Part shown: positions 37,048-46,844 of the stretch, piece by piece
Position numbering within the stretch: the first letter of the stretch is position 1
How the letters are laid out: each line of letters opens with the position of its first letter
NCBI RefSeq assembly: GCF_000227135.1
Contig: NC_018252.1
Coordinates: forward strand, 496,803 to 560,802
DNA from: Leishmania donovani
Taxonomy: Eukaryota; Euglenozoa; Kinetoplastea; Trypanosomatida; Trypanosomatidae
Length of the DNA stretch: 64,000 nt
Reading direction: 5' to 3'
Notes under the pieces: generated by a model
Databases searched by the model: none
What the model saw: the letters and a program-made list of their open reading frames with translations, nothing else
What the model was told of the DNA's origin: nothing
Position numbers and translations under genes: made by a program

Positions 37048-38752
37048 GGAAGTGCCGAGGGTAGCTGTTCGTCTCGCCGTCTTCAATGAGATTCAGTGTC
37101 GCGGGAGTAACCAGACAAGGGCGACGGCGAAGACGAAAAAAAAAGGGGTGATGCGTTGGCGACTATGAAGCCCTCAAGGTGCGGGTGACACGGGGTGCAA
37201 GTATATCAGCGAACAGGTGAGCGGGCAGGGGAACAAGCAACACAAGTCAAGAGAGAGCGAGAAGGCGGTTGCATACGACGCTTCGCGTGATACCTCCGCC
37301 TCCCTCCCTCCTCTCCCTCTTCTCGTGTGCCCCCTTGCTTTGTCGGCCTCGTTTCTGACTTCTCTCCGTGAATGGTACGCTCTATGCGATATTGTGGAGA
37401 TGATCAGCTGTATGTGTGTATGTGTGTATGTGTGTGACGACTCTTGAGTATTCTATGGCGCAAGCACGAACGCACGGACACTCTACACAGGTGATCCTGT
37501 ATCTGCGGCGTGTAAGTGGCCCACTACGGGTACTAGGGCTGTCCTCTACCGTCCTCACCCTTGCACTGAATGCAGAAGGGGGAGGGGGTGTGCGGCACTC
37601 CTCGGAAGGATGCCACCCAGCACGTCTCCGTGCCTTCGCTGTGTTGCTCTGTATGTGCCTTCGTCGTCGTTTCGCTCGCTCCTCTCGCCTTTCAGGTGCA
37701 GCGCTGTCCAAAAGCAACAAGCGGGAGAGGCTGCGCACACGTCAGCTGGAGACCAGTAAGAAAGGGAGCGGCGGTGTTCGAACAAACAGTGGGGAAGCGC
37801 AGAGACATGCGGTCTTTTGCATGTGTGAGCACGTGCACGCGCTGTGACCGAGGATGCCGCGCGGGGAAAAGAATGAAGATGGCGCGCCTGCTTTGTCGAG
37901 GTATGTCCAGGAATGAAGGCGTCTGCGTGAATGAATGTCGATGGTGCAGGTAACGCGCAGGCGCATGCACCTAAACACGGACACACGGGACGATGGGTTT
38001 GGAGGGGGGAGGCGGTACCGCTCCTCTGCACTCTGATCCACCACTTTGGTTTTTTTTCTAATACCTTGATAGTGGTTGATGTCGTTGTATGCGTGTTTGT
38101 GTAGTGGAGGGAGTTGAGTGCGTCGATAAAAAGAGCGGCATGGGACGAAGCGATAGGAGGGAAGCACATGATCAAAGCATGAGAAAAAAGCGGGAAAGGG
38201 GGTTGCTGGTGGCACAAACTACGTCCATCGAAGCGCCTACACATTCCTTCAGCCTTCTCTCCCGGTCCCTTTGCAGTTCGGGAGGTGATGGTGCCTCGTA
38301 ATAAAGCGGAGATAGCGCTACTCAGGCTGCTCGCGCAGACCTGCATGTGTCCATAGAATCCTGACAACACTTACTCTTCAGTGCATGCGAGGTTATATGT
38401 GTGTATGTGCACCATCAAGGCGGCAGCGCACTCGTCGTGCATTGCAACACAAATACGAATAGCGATGCCGACCGTCAAGGCAGGCCAAACTCGACACGCA
38501 GAAAGACGCGCGGCATCCCAATCATCGTGAGCGAGTACATATATACGTATGTTTGTGGATGCCAGAGCAACGGGATCGGGTTGGCGCAACAGTCAGTCGG
38601 AGTCACCGTCGTGGAAATCCCCAGCCCGCAACCTTCCTTTGTGTCCAAGCCAGTCGTCCAAGGGGTGATGGCATGAAAGCAGTGAAAGGCGAGAAACGGA
38701 GCAGAGTAGTACCCAAGGCACTTCCTCCTCCCTTCCTCTTTCGCAGTCGTTT
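37048..38752. other. Intergenic spacer, 1.7 kb
   Basis: This lies between the TAP42-like stop and the unknown 966-residue gene. A minus-strand frame of about 270 codons (37555-38370) is open, but it is Ser/His/Cys/Leu mixed sequence without domain or a good start. An A-run on the minus strand (T8 at 38051-38058) could serve polyadenylation. No gene is called. Confidence 0.55.
37065..37144 (-). promoter_or_regulatory. Likely spliced-leader acceptor region for the 966-residue protein
   Basis: The minus strand has T9 (37136-37144) followed by CT-rich sequence, and the first AG after the tract is at 37065-37066 (GAACAG). This leaves an 18-nt leader before ATG 37047. It supports that ATG as the translation start. 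Confidence 0.5.
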
Positions 38753-40174
38753 TCAGGAGTAGTTGCCCTTGTTTGTTAGTCCGTAGGCTGGATGATCGTC
38801 TTTCCAGTCAGCCCAGGCGCTATCCTTCTGCCGCTGCCGCTCCTCCACGCCGTCCGGACCAAGGCGTGCGTCCTCCTCAGCCTGTCGCTGCTGCTTCGCC
38901 TGGGCCTCGTCCACCTGCCGCTGAATCTCCGCCATCTCCAGTTCGGCGAACTCCTGCAGCGTCATGGTCGGTGCGTTGCGGTCTATCATCAATTCGTTCC
39001 GGATCTGCTGACGGTACAACTGGGCGTTTCTGCTGCCGCGGATGGCGAGAGAGGAGGAGGTGGCAGCCGTCGCGGTCGCTGCAGGTGCTGTGACGCCGCC
39101 TGACTGCACAATGTCGCTGGTGCGCACCTGCCGCGGGTGATCGACTGTCCCGGCCGCCATCATGCCGCCCGGCAGAATCGTGTAGGTGTGCCGCCCCAGC
39201 GATAGCTCTCCTCGGCGCACGGAGTCCATCGTGTCCTGGTACTGCTTCGAGATGGCAGCCCGCTGCTCTGGGTTTAACGCCTCGAGCATGCTGAGCTCAC
39301 GAGACGATATTTGAAGCTGGTGGCAACCTTCGTAGATAGACCACTTCAGCCGCGCCAACGCACGCGCGCGCAGCGTCTCCTCCTCCTCGCCTCCCGTTTC
39401 CTCTGCCGCCTCGCCCTCCTCGGCCATCAGCTCCCGCATGCGGCGCCGCTTCGCGCGGAGGTAGCCCACCTTGTCCTCCTCGGCCTTTAGCGCCGCCCTA
39501 AGGGATGCGATGGTGCGAGAGAGCTCAACGCGCTGCGACCGTTGGTCGGCACGGTACACGGCGTGCGTGTCCAGGGTCTTCTTGTCGACAAGCTCGATAT
39601 TCTCCATCCACTCAAAGAAGACCTTGAGCCACGCGTGAGAGCGGGCAAGCGCCTCTTGCCGCGACAAAGACCGCAGCTCCTCCTCTCGAAGGGAGCGAGA
39701 GGTCAGATTGGCCGCGGAATGCGCGACCGTTTCCATCTGTTGCACACCGCTGTCCTGCTCGCTGGGACGAAGCACGTCCTCGCCCCGCATGCGCTCGTCC
39801 GCCGAGCACGCTTGCTGCTGTGCGGTGCCGTTGCTGCTGTCACCATCGTTCCCGGCGCGGCTATCCTGGGCGCGTTTCATGGGGCCCTGGACGCGCTGGA
39901 AGAGGTCCGCCAGAATATACGGCGTCCACAGCATCTCCAGCGCTGTGGTCGAGTAGTCGTCTATCTCATCGTTTGGTGAAAAAGCTCCAACGGCGGAGAG
40001 GTGGCGCCAGAATAACTCAAACTCCGCCACCAACGAGCGTATCTGCGCGTTGAGTGTGGCATCTGTGCTGGCGAGAGAGGAGTTGACAACTTCAGCAATG
40101 TAGGTGTCGCAGAGGCTGTTGAAGTGTCCCTTGACGGTGACGAAGTCACGCGCTGCATCCGTGCTGTTCGACAT
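38753..40174 (-). CDS. TAP42: TAP42/alpha4 (IGBP1)-like regulator of PP2A-type phosphatases
   Basis: A protein of 473 residues from ATG 40172-40174. TAP42/alpha4 binds nascent or inactive PP2A, PP4 and PP6 catalytic subunits, protects them from degradation and links them to TOR signalling. The diagnostic part is the C-terminus. Residues 399-420 (APTMTLQEFAELEMAEIQRQ) match the family's PM-T-L-EF-E-E block, and the ending SAWADWKDDHPAYGLTNKGN (residues 453-472) matches the family WDDWKDDNPRGxGN motif. The N-terminal 330 residues are helical, as in the TPR-like alpha4 fold, with SREEELRSLSRQEAL-type helices and an acidic interruption near 260-275. The PP2A catalytic gene lies about 23 kb downstream on the same unit. 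Confidence 0.9.
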   Translation of the reverse strand: MSNSTDAARDFVTVKGHFNSLCDTYIAEVVNSSLASTDATLNAQIRSLVAEFELFWRHLSAVGAFSPNDEIDDYSTTALEMLWTPYILADLFQRVQGPMKRAQDSRAGNDGDSSNGTAQQQACSADERMRGEDVLRPSEQDSGVQQMETVAHSAANLTSRSLREEELRSLSRQEALARSHAWLKVFFEWMENIELVDKKTLDTHAVYRADQRSQRVELSRTIASLRAALKAEEDKVGYLRAKRRRMRELMAEEGEAAEETGGEEEETLRARALARLKWSIYEGCHQLQISSRELSMLEALNPEQRAAISKQYQDTMDSVRRGELSLGRHTYTILPGGMMAAGTVDHPRQVRTSDIVQSGGVTAPAATATAATSSSLAIRGSRNAQLYRQQIRNELMIDRNAPTMTLQEFAELEMAEIQRQVDEAQAKQQRQAEEDARLGPDGVEERQRQKDSAWADWKDDHPAYGLTNKGNYS

Positions 40175-41255
40175 TGCGCCTCAATCGTGTGGCCCGAAGT
40201 GGCAATGGCGGGTGGCTGCAATGCCTTTCTGCTTCCACTAGCGGTGGGGGGGGGGGGGGGGGGCTGCGCACTGCTGCCGACCCCTTCGATGAGAACGAAA
40301 GAGCAACCGAGAGGAAACGCGAGAAGCTTTGCCTTTCAACAATCACAAGACACGCGGGCATACACACGCAATCACGTCCGCCTTCGTTCCGTCGGCAAGC
40401 GGCTCCGAGCCCCGTATCCTTTTTCTCTTGTCCTGCACGTCTGCTGATGTGATGCTAATCCTCGCGGTGAAGGATGAAGGCACGCGTTGAAAGGGGGGAG
40501 AAGTGAGGAAGCGGACGTTTTTTTTTGGGGGAGAGGAGGGAGCGAGAGAGAAGGCGAGGTAAGCGCTTGAGAGGAGAGTGTGGAAGAGTGGGGGAGGGCA
40601 CCTGCCACAGTAGATTTTGGTGTACGGCATGGTGCGAAACGCAGTGACGGGTGTTTCAGTAGTTGACAAGGGAAAGAGGGATAAGGCAAATAGCAGCGGA
40701 GGCGATGTCCAGTCTCCTCGCATGCGTGAGAGAGGCAGCAGCCTTCTCACTAATTGCAGCACCGGCACATGACACCCCAAAACGTTCTTCGTCCCTCCTT
40801 TCCTCCCTACAAGTCCCACACTCGATCATGTCTTAGAGCAGCTGTGCAATGTTCTTGAGTGCCGTGCCGCCTCTCTTCTTCTTTGTGTTCTCGCCCCTCC
40901 TCCTTGCAGTTTATGCGGATAGCGCGCAAGAGAGAGAACGCCGCGCAGCCCAGTCGCCGCGGCTGTGTCTGCCGCATATAATAGTGCTCAAGGAGAAAGA
41001 CGCGGCAGCTTTTCTCCTTGAGCTCTCTTATTCCATCCGTCCGTTTTGTTGTTGCTGCTTTTGTCGTTGCTACGATACGGGGGATGTGAGAGTGTGTCCG
41101 TGAGGATCAGAAAGAAGCACACATCCACATATCTGTGTGCGTGTAAGAAAGCGAGGGCCGGAGCGCAAAGAGGAGTGGAGGCGACGCAGACTCACGTCTG
41201 CAAGCGTGCAGGTAAAAAGGGTGTACAAGGTGAGTGGCATCGATCTCAACGTGTT
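40175..41255. other. Intergenic spacer
   Basis: About 1.1 kb holding the C18 tract described separately and CT-rich minus-strand sequence at 40490-40580. A minus-strand frame at 40343-40819 is low-complexity leader-like sequence. No gene is seen. Confidence 0.55.
40238..40263 (-). promoter_or_regulatory. C18 tract and likely splice acceptor for TAP42
   Basis: On the minus strand an 18-base C-run (G-run 40246-40263 on plus) is followed by ACCGCTAG, placing the first AG at 40238-40239, about 64 nt upstream of the ATG. Position fits a spliced-leader acceptor with a polypyrimidine tract, although a pure C tract is unusual compared with U-rich tracts. Confidence 0.45.
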
Positions 41256-41966
41256 TCAGCCCGTATACCGTGGGCCCGGCCCGGCCCGTCGGCGAAAGGC
41301 CAGCTCGACCGTGGGGTGCTCTAGCATCTTTTCCTGCCTATACTGCTCGAAAGGGGAAGGTTCCTTTTTTCTGCCCCTTTGGCCGGCGTCCCCCTCTTTC
41401 GCGGCCGCCTCGGCCTCCTCCCTGGCGTCGGCCTCGAGATCGTCTGCGTCGATCCCCGTGCCAGGGCGCGCCTGCGTGCGCGCCTCCCGCCACCCGGGAA
41501 CCTTACCCGCCGTAGAGGTCTGCTCCTTGAAGTCAGCCGGTGAGAGAGTCGCTGCCCGCTCGGCAAAGCGCGCGGTCCAAGTTTCCGCCAGCTCTCGATT
41601 CTTGCTCACCAGCGCGCAGCGACGCAGCGAAGAGCACAGCGTGATCTTCATCGCCGTGCGGGACCCAAATGGGATGGAAGAGCCCGCGTCATGAAGCTCT
41701 ACCCACATAGCCTCGCCCATCTCCAGCGCCTCCGCCCGCTCCTCGGCCAGGGTGCTGCGGGAGAGCTGCGCGATGAGGCGACTCTCCGTCTCCACCGTCT
41801 GCATGCGCGGCATTTTCTGGTGCAGCTGTGACTGAAGCTTGCGGCGCAGCTCCGCAACGCTCTCATTCAGGCTATTCAGTGCTGTGAAGTGCTGAAGACG
41901 GGGAAGGGTGCGTGCGCAAAGGCCGCCCAACACGCCCGCACAGCACCACCAGCGTGTGGCTCTCAT
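41256..41966 (-). CDS. Small protein of unknown function with mitochondrial-type N-terminus
   Basis: A protein of 236 residues from ATG 41964-41966. The N-terminus MRATRWWCCAGVLGGLCARTLPRL has Arg, no acidic residues and a hydrophobic face, consistent with a mitochondrial presequence. Residues 30-90 are helical (SVAELRRKLQSQL, ESRLIAQLSRSTLAEERAEALEMG). A compact middle part (LHDAGSSIPFGSRTAMKITLCSSLRRCALVSKNRELAETWTARF) looks folded. The last 70 residues are charged, with Glu/Ala runs and a basic Arg/Gly/Pro tail. I do not recognise the family. A mitochondrial ribosome or RNA-editing accessory protein would be a guess. Confidence 0.7.
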   Translation of the reverse strand: MRATRWWCCAGVLGGLCARTLPRLQHFTALNSLNESVAELRRKLQSQLHQKMPRMQTVETESRLIAQLSRSTLAEERAEALEMGEAMWVELHDAGSSIPFGSRTAMKITLCSSLRRCALVSKNRELAETWTARFAERAATLSPADFKEQTSTAGKVPGWREARTQARPGTGIDADDLEADAREEAEAAAKEGDAGQRGRKKEPSPFEQYRQEKMLEHPTVELAFRRRAGPGPRYTG

Positions 41967-42886
41967 GGCTCGCCACCGGGGAGGGGAGGGCAGGATGTAG
42001 CCGCTGTACTGTTTTGTGCCCCTTCAGTAGGACGAGGAGAGGATTGTGGTGCAAGAGTACCACATAGAAAAAGGGAATGAGGTGCACAATGGCAGTGACA
42101 TGTTGCATAAACCTGTGCTGCGTCATGATCGCTGCCGCCCCATCTGTCGACGCTCCACTGCGGACCTCCAACCCTTCCCCTCTCCCCGCATGGCACATCC
42201 GCGCGAGAAGAGCAGCGGCATTCGTTCTCTATTTGGGGCCCACTTGCGAGAGAAGAAGCACCACGTGCAGAGTCCCCACCGCACAGTGCAGGAACACTCA
42301 CGAAGTTAGAGAAGAGAAAGTGCCGACAGGCGCTGCAGCTGTTCTCTTCGAATGCGTCTTTACACAAGTCCGGACAAGGACGACGGCAACGACGCTGTCC
42401 CGCACACTCCATACGCATCACTTAGTGAGCAGAAAGACGCACGTTCAGGGTGCGCCTGCGCAGTTGAACGAAGGATTCGCGTTGTGGAGAGGGAGGGGAA
42501 GCCGCCGCCACATGTGGAAGGGAAGACGGCGAAGCGCGGAGACACGAAAAAGAAGCGGGGGCCGGCCCATCAGTGTTGCGGAGGACTCTGTGTAACCGCC
42601 CTTAGACATGTACATGCGCTGCGCCATTTGCGAACGCCGTAGCGCAACAGCAACGGAGGCCACACGACAAGACACATGCATACATGCATACGTTTCTCTC
42701 TCTATATATATAGCCGTATGTATGTATGCATGTGTACCCAACGACAAGAAGCGGCTTGAACGCATACACAGCGTCCTTGATTACTCGATGGAAGGTTCGT
42801 TACACAACACATACATAGATAGAGAGAGGCTAGCACGGATGCAACATCACATGCGCGCTATTGAAGAGAACAGGTTCGGTTTTGGG
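41967..42886. other. Intergenic spacer
   Basis: About 0.9 kb between GPN3 and the small unknown gene, with TA-rich runs near 42700-42712. Open frames here have no recognisable content. Confidence 0.55.
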
Positions 42887-43687
42887 TCAGTTGTCGGCCA
42901 AGTCGTGATCCTGAACCTCCGCCTCATCCGCCACCTGCAGTGTCTCATCCAGCACACTGCATAGGTTGCTCACGTACCCCACATCCTCGATGTCTACCGG
43001 GCGAAAGGTCACCAGATTGAAGTCCGCGAGCAGCGCTCCGATTTGGCGCGACATGGCACGGAAGCGCGACGGAAGCCGTGAGAGGTCCATGTAGTCGAAG
43101 TCGCACATGCAAAAGTGCTCCAGCATGCCGTTCTCCTTGAAGTCTTTGCTTAGCAAGTCGCATTTCGTGAGAACGTTGATGAAGGGGCAGTCGAAGCAGA
43201 CCATGCTGGAAAGCGAGAACATGCAGCCCGAAATGAACTTGCCGCTGTCCGCCGTCGTGGCGAGCGCGTCAAGCAGATAGAGCACCGTCGTATAGTAGCC
43301 CTCCTGTTGGAGGAGGCGCACAAAGGCGGGAACGGCCGGCTGGTTCGACAGCACCTCCACCTGTCCTGGCATGTCCACGATAATGAAATCTTCGGCATAG
43401 TCGCCGAGCTGCTGCGACACCCACGTGGCACCGGCGGTGACGAGGTACTCCATGCAGAAGACAAGGCCGCCGTTCGGGCCCAGTCCTTTTCCCTCCATCG
43501 CGTCCTCGAGCGAGATGAGGTCGCGAATGTCCATCGACGGCTCATATGGCAGCGAGTCCGCCGCGGGGTCCATGTTAGCGATGTGGGTGGAGCGGCCCAT
43601 GGTGGCATAGTGCTCGGCCAGAACGCCGCACAGGGTGCTCTTGCCAGACCCGGCTGGTCCGATTATGACGGCGGCGTACTTGCCCAT
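42887..43687 (-). CDS. GPN3: GPN-loop GTPase 3, RNA polymerase II assembly factor
   Basis: A protein of 266 residues from ATG 43685-43687 (MGKYAAVIIGPAGSGKST), chosen because the family starts two or three residues before this strand. The frame stays open upstream, with another in-frame ATG near 43762. Motifs in order: P-loop GPAGSGKST (10-18), NMDPAAD (38-44), the Gly-Pro-Asn loop GPNGG (70-74), switch DMPGQ (105-109), and TKCD (174-177). LGPNGGLVFCMEYL is close to GPN3. GPN proteins dimerise and are needed for assembly and nuclear import of RNA polymerase II. The slightly short length (family about 280) comes from the C-terminus. Confidence 0.93.
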   Translation of the reverse strand: MGKYAAVIIGPAGSGKSTLCGVLAEHYATMGRSTHIANMDPAADSLPYEPSMDIRDLISLEDAMEGKGLGPNGGLVFCMEYLVTAGATWVSQQLGDYAEDFIIVDMPGQVEVLSNQPAVPAFVRLLQQEGYYTTVLYLLDALATTADSGKFISGCMFSLSSMVCFDCPFINVLTKCDLLSKDFKENGMLEHFCMCDFDYMDLSRLPSRFRAMSRQIGALLADFNLVTFRPVDIEDVGYVSNLCSVLDETLQVADEAEVQDHDLADN

Positions 43688-45157
43688 TCGCTTATCTGTT
43701 TGGTGTGATGAACAGAGGAATATCTGTGTGTGTATGTGTGGCAGTCGAAGCCGCCGTACCATGCAGTGCGCTATGGCAAAGACGAGAGCACAGGTGCACA
43801 ACACACACACGACCCGCACACTCGCGCAAGGCAAAAGAGGGCACCTCCGTGTGCTCAAGCGGAGTAAGGGACTCGCCAGACAAACAAACGTCCCTTGATT
43901 GTTTCCGGTGAGTATGGAGAGTAAGAGAATTTGTACGCCGGCGATGGCGGGAAAGAGACGGAGATTCAAACTGCTCCGTCACGCCCTTCGCCCAATGCAC
44001 TGGCGGACACGAAGCCCATCCATAACGGAGGAAGGAGAGAGAGAGAAGCAAGAAGAGAGAGCGGAGGAGAGAAGGGTCGAAGAAATGGCAGGCCAACTAG
44101 AACGCGCAAAAGAAAACAGCAAAAGGAGAGAAGGAAGTGAGCCCGCGAACACTCGTTAGAGCGCCCCCCCCCCCCCCTTTCACCGGATCCGCGACAGCCG
44201 CAGGCACGCCGGCACGCGCTCCCCTGTTTGCATCGACTTTTTGTCTGTCCAACGTGTCCCTTTCTCTGCCATACAGCATGGTAACAACGCCCCTTCCTCC
44301 CTCCCACCCGGCCCAGCCACAGGCCCCCACACCGCGTGGCGCCAAGCAGCCGTAGACACGCGCCGCTGCAGAAATGCGCCGACCCAGTCAGCGAAGCGCG
44401 GCCTCCGCCCCAGACCCTCTACCCGCCCTCCCCGCCCCGCAAGGGCGCCCCTCACGGCCGCTCGCCTTGTGCCCGGTCGCCACGTCGCGCATCCCTCCGG
44501 GCGCCTCGGGCTCCCCGAGCCAGGGCGCGGTGAGGGCCGGGTGAGATACGTTCGGGTCAGGGCGGCATACTGCCCATCATATGGTTCGCACAAACACGTT
44601 CACAGCTGCACGCCTCCCCCACGCAGCGCCATCCAGGACATGACCGCCGACACCCGTAGCGATAAATCGCTCTGACTTCGCTACGTCGTAGGTACCTGAC
44701 CCTGGCACCACGAGGGGTGGTCCGGCACTGACAGGGATAGGGAGAGGAGCTGCCTGGCTTCCCCGCAGAGAGGATGGAGGGGGGTGCACGCGGCCATGAT
44801 GTACCACGCCCGGAGGCGGCCCCAACCTTTTCATCAGCACGCTGGATGGTGTGAGGAAAATAGGTAAAGGCGACGCACGCTCGCACCGGGAGGGAAAAGG
44901 GTGCGCTGTACCTTCGGATGCCACAGTGAGGGTGTCCTTCCTTTTGCCTATGTGTGTGTATGCGTGTGTGTTTTTTAGTGTTTCAAGACCAGAGTGGGAC
45001 AGGAAGCTCCAGACTCACGCGCACAGACACTCACTTACTCCATATGACAACTCGACAAGCGGCGCAGGCACGCGCGTACTCTCTCCCTCTATCCCGTCAT
45101 GTCCCCATCCCCTCACCCTCTCTTCGACGAGAGGAGATGCGGCGAGGGAGACAGCAC
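43688..45157. other. Intergenic spacer containing SIDER2 copy 2
   Basis: About 1.5 kb. The retroposon occupies 44236-44822, leaving about 335 nt to the SF3A1-like stop and 550 nt to the GPN3 start. A C14 run at 44164-44177 lies just past the element's 3' end. No gene is seen. Confidence 0.65.
44236..44822 (-). mobile_element. SIDER2-type retroposon, copy 2
   Basis: It matches copy 1 almost base for base over the core. Small differences are an extra block near 44290-44315 (CTTCCTCCCTCCCACC on plus) and a missing 9-bp repeat unit in the G-rich tract. It runs on the minus strand from about 44822 to an A-rich end near 44236 (GACAGACAAAAAGTC). It is sense-oriented in the 3' flank of the SF3A1-like gene. 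The 5' signature region is degenerate, as in copy 1. Confidence 0.88.
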
Positions 45158-46345
45158 TCAACTTTGTCCCTGAGCCTCCCTCGGCCCGCCTCGCTCTCGC
45201 GGTCGCTTTCCGTTGCTCCCGGTGCCCTTCACCAGGGTGGAGCTCATATACACCGGTGCAAACGACGGCGATGCCACACCAGGAGGGTGCAGCAGGGTAT
45301 TGGCACGGGCAGTGGTTAGCCCGCCGCTTGCAGCAGCAGCAGGGGGCACAGATGGAGGAGCCTCCGCTCCCGTTGCACACGGCTTGGACGTCGAGGTGAG
45401 CGCAGGTGAAATGAAATTCGCATTCGCTGCCTGGGCTGCGTGCTGCTTCGACGCTGCTGTCTCGGGCACCGGCCCATCCAGCTGCAAGTCGCTCAACCGA
45501 AATGTCTTGACCACCGAGAAAAGCGTCCACTGCAGACGCCCGCGCAGCTCCTCATCCGTCAGCAGCGCGGCTCGTCGGCGAGCCAGGGCAGCCTTGGCAT
45601 ACTTCTTCTTCTCCTCGCATACTGTGCCCAGTAGGTACGACTGCGACTCCAAGTTCTCCAGCCGCGTCTCCGTCTCCTCCTCATCAAAGGCCAAGATGCG
45701 ACGGTAGGACTCGACGAGCTTGCGGAACATGTCGTGTCGCACGTCGTCCTCGTGGAGAAAGTGGAACATGGGGTTGTGTCGCTGCTTGCTCTGTACGGCA
45801 GCGAGGAACCTGTCGCCGTACTTGGCGGTGTATTGAGCTGTCGTCGACAGCACGTCCATCAGCAGGGCCGTCACATCCACGGTGCCGGCCTTCCGATCCA
45901 AAGAGTAGTGGTTCGGAAACGGATCCTCGAGGTATCGACGAGCCTCTGCCTCGGTCTGACGCAGCAGCTCCTCGCGCTGCGGGTCGCTCTTGGCGCCGGC
46001 GGTACCGCCCATCGTGCGAGTGATGGTGCCAACCTTCGTCATCGTCGCCGCCCCCTTATCGCTGCCTGCCGCGCCGTCTCTGTCCTTGTGCTCACCCGGC
46101 TTCTGCGGCCGCAGCTCCGGGTGCTGGCGAAACTCCGTCAGCTTGCTAAGAAAGTAGGGGTAAAATATGTGCGACGTGTCCACGAAAAGGAACTGATTAC
46201 GCTTGCTCGAGGCGAGCAGCTTAGCCACCATCTCATCCGCCTTGCGCCGATCCAAGGCGCTGAGGCGCGCGGCGAAGGCATCCACCTTCTCCCGCAGCTC
46301 CGGGCCCGGAGTGACGATCGTCGGGAGCGCCTCCTCGTTCTCCAT
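45158..46345 (-). CDS. SF3A1/PRP21-like U2 snRNP subunit with two SURP modules
   Basis: A protein of 395 residues from ATG 46343-46345; the longer frame begins at a GTG in the leader. SF3A1 is a U2 snRNP protein needed for branch-site recognition. The second SURP module is clear at residues 164-215: TAQYTAKYGDRFLAAV, then NPMFHFLHEDD and FRKLVESYRRIL, matching the family TAQFVARNGRQFL...NYQFDFL...LVEQYTKIL. The first module (about 19-73) is weaker but ends in NQFLFVDTSHIFYPYFLSKLTEF, equivalent to NPKFNFLNPNDPYHAYY. A conserved helical part follows (EETETRLENLESQSYL...). The C-terminal 120 residues are Ala/Pro/Ser-rich. The ubiquitin-like domain of metazoan SF3A1 is absent, making it closer to yeast PRP21 in size. 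Confidence 0.85.
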   Translation of the reverse strand: MENEEALPTIVTPGPELREKVDAFAARLSALDRRKADEMVAKLLASSKRNQFLFVDTSHIFYPYFLSKLTEFRQHPELRPQKPGEHKDRDGAAGSDKGAATMTKVGTITRTMGGTAGAKSDPQREELLRQTEAEARRYLEDPFPNHYSLDRKAGTVDVTALLMDVLSTTAQYTAKYGDRFLAAVQSKQRHNPMFHFLHEDDVRHDMFRKLVESYRRILAFDEEETETRLENLESQSYLLGTVCEEKKKYAKAALARRRAALLTDEELRGRLQWTLFSVVKTFRLSDLQLDGPVPETAASKQHAAQAANANFISPALTSTSKPCATGAEAPPSVPPAAAASGGLTTARANTLLHPPGVASPSFAPVYMSSTLVKGTGSNGKRPRERGGPREAQGQS

Positions 46346-46805
46346 CGTCCCCTGCCGATCGAGCTGGTTGTGTGCTGTGCGACGCTCGCCGGTGGTAGAG
46401 AAGAGACGAAAGAAGAGAACCGCACGCACCTGCTGAGGGGGGAGGGGCGGGGGGAGGGACTACTGGAGAGCCACGCACCGAGGGAAGGGGGTAGGACTGC
46501 TGGTGAGATGCTCGAGAACCACTCGGGGGAGGGAGAGAAAACATACACGAGAACAACTTCCGCTTGTCTTCTCTCTGACAGCATACACAACCACACACGC
46601 AGACGCACACTTGCCTCTGTGTGCGTCGGATGAGGCGAGCGAGATGAGCCGAGACGTCCACCGCGGCAAAGGAGCAGCAAGAAGCGTAGGCGCACTCACC
46701 TCTGCTGGCGACGGTGGTGGTGGTGTCTGTGACGTCTCACAGACTCCCCGAGGATGATGGACGTATACGTGCACGTGTGTATGTATATGCGTCTGTCTGT
46801 CTGTC

Positions 46806-46844
<39 letters not shown>

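Noticed and set aside
37770..37790. GTTCGAAC-like tRNA B-box
   Set aside because: No matching A-box, acceptor stem or cloverleaf could be built around it.
37555..38370. 271-codon minus-strand open frame downstream of TAP42
   Set aside because: Composition is mixed Ser/His/Cys without motifs or coding-like bias. It is more likely the TAP42 3' UTR.
45734..46633. 299-codon plus-strand frame opposite the SF3A1-like gene
   Set aside because: Antisense shadow of a gene with clear SURP modules. Leu/Arg/His composition is typical of such shadows.
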